Source: Halobaculum sp. MBLA0143
GTDB lineage: Archaea > Halobacteriota > Halobacteria > Halobacteriales > Haloferacaceae
Assembly (NCBI RefSeq): GCF_041361465.1
Contig: NZ_JBGKAC010000002.1
Span: forward strand, 124,001-188,000
Length of the DNA stretch: 64,000 nt
Reading direction: 5' to 3'
Program-made: the position numbers and the translations under genes
Shown: in pieces, positions 47,386-54,957 of the stretch
Numbering within the stretch: the stretch's first letter is position 1
How the letters are laid out: every line of letters begins with the position of its first letter
Notes under the pieces: model-generated
Seen by the model: only the letters and a program-made list of their open reading frames with translations
Told to the model about the DNA's origin: nothing
The model's database searches: none

Positions 47386-47471
47386 GGCGACGCTGCCGAG
47401 CAACACCCGGGAGACGCGGTCGCGGCCGTGGCTCCCAGGACCTCGCGGCAGTGTGGGCTCTTACACGGGGT

Positions 47472-47663
47472 ATTTCATTTCGCACACGGGGGGAAGAGTG
47501 GGTGTCGTCCGTGCTCACGTCCAGATTTCATTTCGCACACGGGGGGAGGAGTGGGTGTCGTTCGTACTCACGTCCAGATTTCATTTCGCACACGGGGTGT
47601 GGGGTGCCGACTCGACGGAGGTGTGAGACCGAACGCGGGGGCTTTTCATTTCGCACACGGGGG
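47472..47663 (+). promoter_or_regulatory. Origin-box-like repeat cluster A (four copies)
   Basis: Four direct copies of TTTCATTTCGCACACGGGG at 47472-47493, 47525-47546, 47578-47597 and 47643-47663. The first three are 53 bp apart and their spacers are alike (gtgggtgtcgt ... ctcacgtccag), so the actual repeat is a 53-bp unit. A degenerate half copy (ttacacgggg) is just upstream at ~47461. They end in a run of four to six G. Interpreted as Orc1/Cdc6 binding boxes from their repetition around the orc gene. Confidence 0.7.
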
Positions 47664-47666
47664 ATT

Positions 47667-48060
47667 CGAGGGTACCTATCGGCACAACGACGTTGCCCAC
47701 CGACGGGAGTGGTCGCCTTGACGGTGATGGGCGGCAGTCTCTCGGTCTGCGTGGGCACGACCACGGACGCCCGTGCGTTGTCGTCGGGGAGCTCGACGAC
47801 CCACTCGGCGCCCGCGGGTACTTGACGGAACGTACTGGAGTCGTCGACTCCGTCACGGTCTCCACAGTCGTCAGCCAACCCGGAGACCGCACGGATCGCC
47901 GTCGCCACCGACGGCGCGAACGACGACAGTTGGGTCGTCTCGGCCGAACGACCCAGTTCGTCGGCGTCGGCCACGTCGGCGACCCCGAGCGCGTACGGGT
48001 GGGCCGGACGGTCTGTGTCGTCTCGAAGTCCACTTGCTCGACTTCGAACACGTGGGTCAC
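47667..48060 (-). pseudogene. Frameshifted remnant of an unknown gene
   Basis: On the minus strand a GTG at 48060 opens a plausible start (THVFEVEQVDFETTQTVRP); after ~20 codons the coding signal passes to another frame: HPYALGVADVADADELG, continuing to AEWVVELPDDNARASVVVP and ERLPPITVKATTP. Codon choice in both parts is clearly haloarchaeal. The end then seems to change frame again (VGNVVVPIGTLESP) and runs into an origin box without a proper stop. It is probably a decayed gene; sequencing error could account for one shift. Function unknown. Confidence 0.4.
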
Positions 48061-48215
48061 GCCGGCGACACTCCAGGATGCCGCCCCGAGGGCACTCTGA
48101 AGGGAGCGCCTCCTCTTCGTTCCGTTCGTTTCTGGTGGTTCGATTTGGACTCAAATGGTTCTGCTCCGATCTGGTGTCGAGTAGTTCTGCTATCCGGTGT
48201 CTACTGCCGATCCAG

Positions 48216-48310
48216 TGTCGTGTCCGGTTCGTGAGAGCAGTGTCGTGTCCGGTTCGTGAGAGCAGTGTCGTGTCCGGTTCGTGAGAGCAGTGTCGTGTCC
48301 GGTTCGTGAG
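48216..48310 (+). repeat. 25-bp tandem repeat, nearly four copies
   Basis: The unit tgtcgtgtccggttcgtgag plus agcag occurs at 48216, 48241 and 48266, with a partial copy to 48310. The three full copies are identical, so the expansion is recent. No coding role is seen. The stretch 48061-48402 otherwise holds no gene. Confidence 0.95.
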
Positions 48311-48402
48311 ATGACCGATGGAGAGTTCGAACCCAGGAGGGAGACCGAGACAGTATCGGCGTCGTCTCACCACTGGGATTAGGTGGGACGAGATCGCGGT
48401 AC

Positions 48403-48750
48403 ATGGCTCTTGACTTCGGAGTCAAGACCTCCGATTCGCTGCACGCGAGTCTTCGAACGGCGATCGAACGGACCCTCGCGCTGGAATCGTGGGTTCCCCG
48501 TTCCCGTAGGCGGGTCGCCTCGGGAACGTTCGTTCGCCGCCACACACAGTTCGACTCGGCCGAAGAGTTCTGTACGGCCTGTCCGTGCGACGAGGATACG
48601 ATCGGCGGCGTTCAACGACTCTCGGCCGAACAGCGAGACGCGTTCGTCGCGCGGACGACTGACTTCGACGAGTGGACAGAGATGAAGCGGGCCGCAGCGA
48701 CCGAGGATCTCGTGACGCTGCAGAACGTACGATCACGTCGGTCCGAGTAG
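48403..48750 (+). CDS. Uncharacterised small protein with a Cys cluster
   Basis: A 115-residue acidic/basic mixed protein starting MALDFGVKTSDSLHASLRTA. It contains FCTACPCDEDT, a CxxCxC pattern that could bind a metal or form disulfides, then LSAEQRDAFVARTTDFDEW. Codon usage is compatible with a real gene. No family is recognised. Its last 18 bp overlap the convergent phosphate transporter gene. Its position beside the origin does not show any function in replication. Confidence 0.6.
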   Translation: MALDFGVKTSDSLHASLRTAIERTLALESWVPRSRRRVASGTFVRRHTQFDSAEEFCTACPCDEDTIGGVQRLSAEQRDAFVARTTDFDEWTEMKRAAATEDLVTLQNVRSRRSE

Positions 48751-49941
48751 CGCAGCGAGTATGTGGTAGAGTGTGAAGCTGATCACGCCACCACCGACCA
48801 TCGAGGCGACCCACGCTCCGATCGTGTACCCCGTCTTCGTGGCCGACACCCCGTCGGAACTCGACGAACCGCCGACCAACCCGGCTCCGACGATACTAGA
48901 GATCATCACCTTGTTGAACGAGATGGGATAGCCGAGAACGATCGCGGCCTGCGCGACGAGAAACGCGGGGACGAACGCGGCGATCGATCGCTTGGGGCCG
49001 AGCGAGGCGTACTCACGGGCCACTGCCTGAATGAGACGCGGCGACCGGACCCAGCCACCGAGGAGAATGCCGAGCCCCCCGAGCCCGAGCAAGTACAGTG
49101 AGGGTAGACCGAGCGACGACTCGAAGACGGATTCTAGTGGTCCGGTGGCGAGGCCCACCTGCGAGCCGCCGCTGGTGAACACGACGACGAGGGCGAGCGC
49201 GATCAACATCCTGTTGATCCCGGTCGTCACGTCACGCCGGAGTTGCCAGTAGACCGTGGCCGCGACGAGAACTCCGATCGCGCCCCCGACGAGGACGACT
49301 CCGGCCTCGCCACCCCCTGTCGACGCGACATCGAGCCGGCGAGTGACGACGCCCGCGATCGACCCGTAGTCGTTCTGCGGGGCTGGGAGGAACGAGAGCT
49401 GGATGTTGGCGAGTGCGTAGCCGACACCGCCGGCGAGGAGTGGGACGCTCAGTGTGTCCGAGACTGTGTCGTCCAGCAACAGCCACGCGAGACCGTACGC
49501 CAGGACACCCTCGACGACGGGGATGGCGAACCAGAAGCCCAGGATCCTGGCGTAGGTCGCAACCGCGAAGCCACCGCCGAGAGCGACACCCGCACCGACC
49601 GCAGCGCCGGTGACGGTGAACGCCGAGGGGATCGGATAGCCACGAGAGTTCCCGATGGTGATGAGCGTCGCTGCCGTGAGGAGCGTCGCAGTGGCGGCCA
49701 ATGGGGTGATCGTCACGCCGGTCACCAGTCCGTGGCCGATGGTCTCTGAGATGCTGCCACCTTGTGCGATAGCCCCGAGGGCGGCGACGACACCGACCAG
49801 CAGCGCCCCTCGTAAGGTCGACAGCGCGTTCGCCCCGACGGCTGGCGCCATCGGAGCAGAGTTGCTGTTTGCTCCGACGGTGAAGGACATGAACAGCGAT
49901 GCGACCAGCGCGACGACGACGACGCCGAGTGCTGAGAACAT
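48733..49941 (-). CDS. PiT-family inorganic phosphate transporter
   Basis: A 402-residue membrane protein with about eleven helices. The two PiT signature repeats are GANSNSAPMAPAVGANALSTLRGALLVG near the N-terminus and FLVAQAAIVLGYPISFNKVMISSIVGAGL near the C-terminus; the Asn and Pro/Ser positions match the family, though the usual GANDVANA core is altered. It would take up phosphate (or a related anion) with a cation. The start at 49941 (MFSALGVVVV) is preferred, since the extra upstream 15 residues are Arg-rich and cross an A/T-rich promoter. Confidence 0.87.
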   Translation of the reverse strand: MFSALGVVVVALVASLFMSFTVGANSNSAPMAPAVGANALSTLRGALLVGVVAALGAIAQGGSISETIGHGLVTGVTITPLAATATLLTAATLITIGNSRGYPIPSAFTVTGAAVGAGVALGGGFAVATYARILGFWFAIPVVEGVLAYGLAWLLLDDTVSDTLSVPLLAGGVGYALANIQLSFLPAPQNDYGSIAGVVTRRLDVASTGGGEAGVVLVGGAIGVLVAATVYWQLRRDVTTGINRMLIALALVVVFTSGGSQVGLATGPLESVFESSLGLPSLYLLGLGGLGILLGGWVRSPRLIQAVAREYASLGPKRSIAAFVPAFLVAQAAIVLGYPISFNKVMISSIVGAGLVGGSSSSDGVSATKTGYTIGAWVASMVGGGVISFTLYHILAALLGPT

Positions 49942-50454
49942 ATATCGATTCAGAATGAACCCTACTCGTCGACGCGATTCTGGCACGCCACACTCTCCAA
50001 CAGATACGTATGATTCTGTCGGTAGCGTTCGTCTGTATCCCGGTGTGCGTCCGTCCTGCCGCGTACATCTGTATCTCGGTGTTCACCGTACCCGCGTCTC
50101 CAGTGTGTGTATCTGTGTTCCCCGTCGAGAGAAGGTAGCCGTGGCTGCGGAGGCGTTCCTCGTCGTGGTGTCGATTGTCTCGCTCGAGTTCGTCCTCGCC
50201 CGGCACGGGTAGTCTCGACTTGCGGTCGTCGTGAGCACGTGACACGGCTCGCGGCGTGGGCAGCGAGAGCGGGCCCGACGTCGGGACTCTCGGGGGGCAC
50301 ACACCAGATTTCCGGAGAGTGAGCCGGCTGCCGGTCCTCGGACACCAGACACAGCCTCACGATACTCCGTCGGAGAACTGTGCGATCACGGAACTCGTCC
50401 GAGGCGATCACCGCGAGAGCCAGGCAGTCGTGGCGCGACGTGAGAACGCTCGGG
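49942..50454. other. Intergenic region between phosphate transporter and origin boxes
   Basis: About 510 bp with no convincing gene. It contains weak near-repeats of ctgtatc-cggtgt (50030-50110) and a short hydrophobic frame on the plus strand (AEAFLVVVSIVSLEFVLARHG, ending 50212) without an evident start. It probably includes the promoter of the phosphate transporter. Confidence 0.4.
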
Positions 50455-50594
50455 ATTTCATTTCGCACACGGGGGGTAGACGGGGGACGACACGGCGGCG
50501 GTCACCGGTGAAGCCGGCCGCACACGTCCGAAAAGAGGCGTCGAGGGAGTCGGTGGAGGCCCGCAACCCCCTCCCCCCGTGTGCGAAATGAAAT
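50455..50594. promoter_or_regulatory. Origin-box-like pair B in opposite orientation
   Basis: One plus-strand copy at 50455-50476 (ATTTCATTTCGCACACGGGG) and one minus-strand copy at 50573-50594, with their G-strings facing each other 96 bp apart. The minus copy is the only inverted one in the window and lies immediately left of the A+T-rich stretch, which makes this the most origin-like segment. Confidence 0.72.
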
Positions 50595-50649
50595 CGGGCA
50601 GAGGGAGGGGGGTGGGGTAGAGCGGCGGATGCGGCCGCTGAGGGCGGCA

Positions 50650-50775
50650 AGTGGAAATTAGACCCGTATCAGGTGCTAAAAGACGAATTTCTACGATTAG
50701 GGAAAAGAAACTATTGTCACACGAACCTTTTTCACTTAGGTTGTTCAAAAGTGTCCGTAGTACCTAGATTTTGAC
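50650..50775. other. A+T-rich candidate DNA unwinding element
   Basis: A stretch including gtggaaattagac, gctaaaagacgaatttctac, ggaaaagaaactattg and cctttttcacttaggttg is far richer in A+T than anything around it and has no reading frame. It lies between the inverted box at 50573-50594 and the direct boxes at 51092-51221, whose G-strings point away from it. Haloarchaeal origins usually have an unwinding element flanked by inverted boxes, and this fits. The same stretch could also carry a promoter. Confidence 0.65.
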
Positions 50776-50919
50776 GCAGACACGGGGCGCGGGGACGTGT
50801 CTGCGTCAACTTCGTCGCTCCTTCTCCGAGCGGTGTTCCAGTTCCGTGACTTCCGCCTAGTAGTCGTCCGCGTTCCGTGGCCTCTGCACCGATCGCCCAT
50901 TCACTGACCGTACGTGTAG

Positions 50920-51000
50920 TGTTCGACCGGTCTACTGCACTGTTCGGCCGGTCTACTGTACTGTTCGGCCGGTCTACTGTACTGTTCGGCCCGTTTATCA
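50920..51000 (+). repeat. 21-bp tandem repeat, three full copies and part of a fourth
   Basis: The unit tgttcggccggtctactgta plus c occurs at 50920 (with small changes), 50941 and 50962, then a partial copy to ~50992. It contains the short palindrome ggccgg. It lies between the A+T-rich stretch and box cluster C, in iteron-like fashion. Confidence 0.92.
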
Positions 51001-51091
51001 GACGAGTACGACACGATCACGGGAGAGAACGGCTGTTCACAAACCAGTCTGTTCGGCTTCTCCTGGTCCCCCCTCCCCCCGCTCACGACGG

Positions 51092-51221
51092 ATTTCATTT
51101 CGCACACGGGGGGAGGGGGTGGCCACCCCCCATGCCTCTGTCCTGATTTCATTTCGCACACGGGGGGAGGGGGTGGCCGCCCCCCCTGCCACTGTCTCGA
51201 TTTCATTTCGCACACGGGGGG
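51092..51221 (+). promoter_or_regulatory. Origin-box-like repeat cluster C (three copies)
   Basis: Three direct, perfect copies at 51092-51113, 51146-51167 and 51200-51221, exactly 54 bp apart. Spacers are related and contain a G/C palindrome (gggggtggccaccccc or close) right after the G-string. A degenerate box (tcacttcgcacgcaggagg) lies at 51442-51463, just before the end of the orc gene. Confidence 0.75.
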
Positions 51222-51249
51222 AGAGGGTGGCCGCCCCCCTGTTCCCGCG

Positions 51250-51438
51250 CAAACGACTATCCCTCGTGTCCTCGTCCAAACGACTATCCCTCGTGTCCTC
51301 GTCCAAACGACCGTCCCTCGTGTCCTCGTCCAAACGACCGTCCCTCGTGTCCTCGTCCAAACGGCCGTCCCTCGTGTCCTCGTCCAAACGGCTGTCCCCC
51401 GTGATCTCGTCCAAACGGCTGTCCCCCGTGATCTCGTC
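51250..51438 (+). repeat. 27-bp tandem repeat, seven copies
   Basis: Unit caaacgaccgtccctcgtgt plus cctcgtc. Copies start at 51250, 51277, 51304, 51331, 51358, 51385 and 51412. Small changes grade along the array (actatc, accgtc, ggccgtc, ggctgtc), and the last two copies share cccgtgat. Located between box cluster C and the 3' end of orc1/cdc6. Confidence 0.95.
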
Positions 51439-51474
51439 CAGATGTCACTTCGCACGCAGGAGGTCCGCCGACGC

Positions 51475-52818
51475 CTACCGTTCGAGAAACTCCGAGACCT
51501 GCGCGTCGACGACCGACTCGATCAGTTCCTTGTTGTCCGTTATCTCGTCCATCCGTATCCCCTTCTCCAACGTCTCCATCACCGTCTTCGGGTCGTCGAC
51601 GAACGAGTACTCCTTGTGAACCCCGCTGCCGTACCCGTGGCCCTCTGTCTTAGAGACGACGAAGTTGTACGTCTCCGACTCGCTCAGATACCGGAGGTAA
51701 GTGTCCCGCGACTTCTGATCGATGTCCACGAGGTCGGCGAGGTACTGGTAGACGTCGTAGCCGAGAGTGTTCGGAACCGCGTCGAGCTGATCGTCGAAGA
51801 CCGAGACGACCGCTGCTGAGTACAGCGCGAGTTTCTTCTGTGCCGACAGTCCGCGCATCTGCGTCAGCGTCCGGTCACGCGCCGCCTCCTCTTGGGCCTC
51901 GCGGACGTGATCCTCCAGAACGGTGTTGTCACCGTGCCGGTCTGCGAGCTCCCCAGCCTTCCGGAAGAGGTCGATCGCCTTCCGCGCGTCACCGTGGTCC
52001 TGTGCCGCGTGCGCCGCGCTGAGGGGGACGACGTCGTCCCCCAAGACACCGTCGCGGTAGGCGTCTCGCCGGTAGGTCAGGATCGATCGGAGTTCGTTCG
52101 CGTCGTAGTCGGGGAACGTGACGTCTTCCGGGTTGAACGAGCTCTCTGCCCGACCGTCGAGGTCCTCCATGAACCGAGGGTCGTTCGTGAGCGCGGCGAC
52201 AGAGATCCGGCTGTCTATCTCACCGACCTGCGCCGTCCGAGACAGTTGGTAGAGGAGCTTGGAGTAGCCGGGTTCGGACCGCTGGTCTCGCGTCCGCCCG
52301 GTCAGGAGGTCGATCTCGTCCAGTATGATGATCCCCGAGTCGAACTCCTCGTCGAGAATCTCGTACAGTCGGCTCAGTTTGTGGTCGGTCGAGACGCCCG
52401 TCTGTGGGACTTCCGGCTCGACCCCGGCGGACTCGGCCGCGCTCTCGACGAGTCGATAGACTGCACGGTCGTGGGTGCTGATAGTCTGGCAGTTGATATC
52501 GATCACGCCGAACCGATCCCCCTGATTCACCGCGAGCGCCTCGATCTGCTGACAGACCGCGTTGATGATGAGCGACTTCCCCGTCCCCGAGGGCCCGTAC
52601 AGGAGGAGGTTCGGCGGGCGGCTCCCACGAAGAGCGGGCTGGAGGGAGTTGATGACGTCGTCCAACTGCTGGTCACGACCGACAATCCGGTCTTCGTCGA
52701 TAACCCTGTCGGGGTTGAGCAGGCTCTTGTCCCGAAAGACGGTGTTCTGCGTCCCCTCTTCGAGACGGCTCTTGATAGACTGTGAGGAGACCCCGTCTTC
52801 GGTCCCGTCGCTGACCAT
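51475..52818 (-). CDS. cdc6: Orc1/Cdc6 replication initiator
   Basis: A 447-residue initiator ATPase that recognises origin boxes and helps load the MCM helicase. Walker A is YGPSGTGKS, Walker B IIILDEIDLL, sensor-1 is in ISVAALTNDPRFM, and the sensor-2/lid region continues to HGDARKAIDLF. The C-terminal ~100 residues form a winged helix (GYDVYQYLADLVDIDQKSRDTYLRYL). The opening NPDRVIDEDRIVGRDQQLDDV is typical of Orc1/Cdc6. The ATG at 52818 is chosen over upstream extension because a TATA box lies ~22 bp before it. Boxes lie both downstream and upstream, so it probably binds its own flanking DNA. Confidence 0.95.
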   Translation of the reverse strand: MVSDGTEDGVSSQSIKSRLEEGTQNTVFRDKSLLNPDRVIDEDRIVGRDQQLDDVINSLQPALRGSRPPNLLLYGPSGTGKSLIINAVCQQIEALAVNQGDRFGVIDINCQTISTHDRAVYRLVESAAESAGVEPEVPQTGVSTDHKLSRLYEILDEEFDSGIIILDEIDLLTGRTRDQRSEPGYSKLLYQLSRTAQVGEIDSRISVAALTNDPRFMEDLDGRAESSFNPEDVTFPDYDANELRSILTYRRDAYRDGVLGDDVVPLSAAHAAQDHGDARKAIDLFRKAGELADRHGDNTVLEDHVREAQEEAARDRTLTQMRGLSAQKKLALYSAAVVSVFDDQLDAVPNTLGYDVYQYLADLVDIDQKSRDTYLRYLSESETYNFVVSKTEGHGYGSGVHKEYSFVDDPKTVMETLEKGIRMDEITDNKELIESVVDAQVSEFLER

Positions 52819-52839
52819 ACCGACCGGTGACTCCGGATG

Positions 52840-52850
52840 TATAAATAACC
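52840..52850 (-). promoter_or_regulatory. TATA box of orc1/cdc6
   Basis: The minus strand reads ggttatttata, 22 bp before the ATG at 52818, giving an essentially leaderless transcript as is usual in haloarchaea. It is the clearest TATA element in the window. Confidence 0.7.
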
Positions 52851-53064
52851 ACAGGACCGCGTGCGACATCAAATCTCCCGAATACTGGACTACTGGAGCA
52901 TTAGCTCCACTCACTGTGAGTGAACCACTACACCGTATGCGAAGTCTATCTCGACTCCGGGGAAGCACCACTGCCGAATCGAGCCCGTTCTCGACACGGT
53001 GTACCACCACCGGATGGCCTCGACCAGCGACGCGAACGGCTCTCTACGCCCGGCGACCGCCTGG

Positions 53065-53403
53065 ATTTTCATTTCGCACACGGGGGGTGGCGTGGCTCTC
53101 GCCCGCCTCCCAGTCCAGACTTTCATTTCGCACACGGGGTGTGGGGGGTGACTGTCACTCGTGCTCCCGTCCGGATTTCATTTCGCACACGGGGGGCCGA
53201 CCGCCACTCGGGTTCCCGTCCGAATTTCGTCTTGCACACGGATCGACCCCACCTGTGTTCTCATCTGAACTTGGCCTCGCACACGGGCCCGACCGCCACT
53301 CGGGTTCTCGTCCGAATTTCATCTTGCACACGGGGGGTGAGACGTCTCTTCTACGGAGGTGTGAGGCGCCAACGGCAGATATTTTCATTTCGCACACGGG
53401 GGG
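53065..53403 (+). promoter_or_regulatory. Origin-box-like repeat cluster D (four good and three degenerate copies)
   Basis: Good copies lie at 53065-53087, 53119-53139, 53175-53196 and 53382-53403; degenerate ones at ~53223-53241 (tttcgtcttgcacacgg), ~53267-53288 (ggcctcgcacacggg) and 53316-53337 (tttcatcttgcacacgg). All point in the plus direction. Spacing between neighbours is about 45-66 bp. Spacers again share sequence (ctcgggttctcgtccg). The cluster occupies the region upstream of orc1/cdc6. Confidence 0.72.
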
Positions 53404-53501
53404 TGCCCGGCGTGACCTGCCTCGCTTCGGACTACCAGATACGACTCACTCTAGCTGCCTGCAGAACGGGATCGACCCACAACCGCCCTCGAACCACGGG
53501 G

Positions 53502-53600
53502 GTCGACGGACACACAACCTGACCTCTGTGTATCGACTCACACACAACCCGACCTCCGTGCGTCGACGGACACACAACCCGACCTCCGTGCGTCGACGGT
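53502..53600 (+). repeat. 30-bp tandem repeat, three copies plus a partial
   Basis: Unit gtcgacggacacacaacccg plus acctccgtgc. Copies start at 53502, 53532 and 53562, and a partial one ends at ~53600. It lies between box cluster D and the ABC transporter ATPase gene. No coding function is seen. Confidence 0.92.
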
Positions 53601-53658
53601 ACCAGTTACTGGAACACACGAGGAAAGTTCATACCGTGTCGGTTGTCATGCACCGACC

Positions 53659-54957
53659 GTGTCAGACACCCCGGCCGTCGAGACAGAGGGAGTGACGCGC
53701 CGCTACGGCGACACTGTGGCAGTGAGGGAGTTGGATCTCCGGGTAGAGCGTGGCGAGGTGTTCGGCTTCCTCGGGCCGAACGGCGCGGGGAAGTCGACCA
53801 CGATCGATCTCCTAGTCGGGTTCGCTCGTCCGGACGCCGGCAGCGTCCGGGTGTTCGGGCGCGACCCGCTGGCGTCACCCGTCGCGGTCCGCGAACGGGT
53901 CGGTGTCCTCCCGGACGACCGCGGCGTGTACCCGAACCTCACGGGACGCGAGCAGCTCGCGTCTGCGGTCGACGTCGCCGGCACGGACGACGACCCGGAT
54001 CAGCTCCTCGACCGCGTCGGACTCGCGCCCGCGGCACGCGACCGGCCGGCGGGTGACTACTCGACGGGGATGCGCGGCCGGCTGTTGTTGGCGATCGCGC
54101 TCGTCGGCGACCCGGAGCTGTTGATCTTAGACGAGCCCTCACTCGGGCTCGACCCCGGAGGCGTCCGCGAGGTGCGCGCGCTCCTGGAGGAACGCGCGGC
54201 CGCCGGAACGGCCGTGTTCCTCTCGTCGCACCGTCTCGGCGAGGTAGAGGCCGTCTGCGACCGGGTCGGTATCCTGGCAGACGGGCGACTCCGAGCCGTC
54301 GCGCCCGTCGACGAACTCCGCGAACGACTCCGTGCGGGCGAACGCCTCCAAGTGACGACCGACGACCGACCGACGAACGAGACGCTGTCGGAGCTGTCGA
54401 CCGTCGGTGGTGTCGTCGACGTGACCCGCGGGGACGACGCCACCCAAAGTGACGACTCGGTTCGCAGTGACGGTGTAGTCCGTGGCGACGACCCCACCGT
54501 CGGGGCGACCGAACACGACGACGGAGGGACTCGGACGGGCTCCGACGAGAACCGCGGAACGCGGCCAGCGCCACCCGACGACGGGCCCCCGACAGTTACA
54601 GTGACCTGTGCCGATCCGGCGACGAAGGCGACGGTCGTGCGGCGTCTCGACCGTGCGGTCGGCGTCGCGGACTTCCGCCGCGGAGAGCCGTCACTGGAAC
54701 GAGTGTTCGAGGCGTTCGTCGACGGCACCGCGGGTACCGACACCGACGTTCACAATACCGACCGTGACGACACTGTCGTGGACGACACCGACGGTAACGA
54801 CACCGACGCGGACGACACCGACGCTCACAATACCGACCGTGACGACACCGACGCGCACGATAACGATCGTAACGACACTACCGTAGACGACGCCGACGGT
54901 GACACCACCGACGGGCACCATACAGTCGACCAGACGACGGGGGGTGACTCACGATGA
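53659..54957 (+). CDS. ABC-2 type transporter ATP-binding protein with Asp/Thr-rich tail
   Basis: A 432-residue ATPase. Walker A is FLGPNGAGKST, signature YSTGMRGRLLL, Walker B LLILDEPSLGLDPGG, and switch His in LSSHRLGEVEAVCD. The last ~75 residues are an acidic repeat of DD-T-D-N units (NTDRDDTDAHDNDRND), preceded by another low-complexity stretch. A typical member is ~300 residues, so both additions are unusual; I think they are slippage-grown and disordered. GTG start at 53659. Its stop overlaps the permease start by 4 bp (ATGA). Confidence 0.87.
   Translation: MSDTPAVETEGVTRRYGDTVAVRELDLRVERGEVFGFLGPNGAGKSTTIDLLVGFARPDAGSVRVFGRDPLASPVAVRERVGVLPDDRGVYPNLTGREQLASAVDVAGTDDDPDQLLDRVGLAPAARDRPAGDYSTGMRGRLLLAIALVGDPELLILDEPSLGLDPGGVREVRALLEERAAAGTAVFLSSHRLGEVEAVCDRVGILADGRLRAVAPVDELRERLRAGERLQVTTDDRPTNETLSELSTVGGVVDVTRGDDATQSDDSVRSDGVVRGDDPTVGATEHDDGGTRTGSDENRGTRPAPPDDGPPTVTVTCADPATKATVVRRLDRAVGVADFRRGEPSLERVFEAFVDGTAGTDTDVHNTDRDDTVVDDTDGNDTDADDTDAHNTDRDDTDAHDNDRNDTTVDDADGDTTDGHHTVDQTTGGDSR

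Noticed and set aside
50896-51619. Protein-coding genes in the frames crossing the 21-bp, 27-bp and box repeats
   Set aside because: The predicted peptides are only translated repeats (such as RLDEDTRDG or VCEMKS units) with no non-repeat domain, and they appear in several frames at once.
47472-53403. A CRISPR array made of TTTCATTTCGCACACGGGG repeats and ~31-bp spacers
   Set aside because: Spacers within a cluster are similar to each other, the spacing differs between clusters, one repeat is inverted, some repeats are degenerate within the array, and no cas genes are present. An orc1/cdc6 gene in the middle fits an origin better.
52920-53522. A 200-residue plus-strand protein upstream of orc1/cdc6
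   Set aside because: It is made of translations of the origin boxes (FHFAHGG, ISFRTRG) and Arg/Pro-rich shadow sequence.
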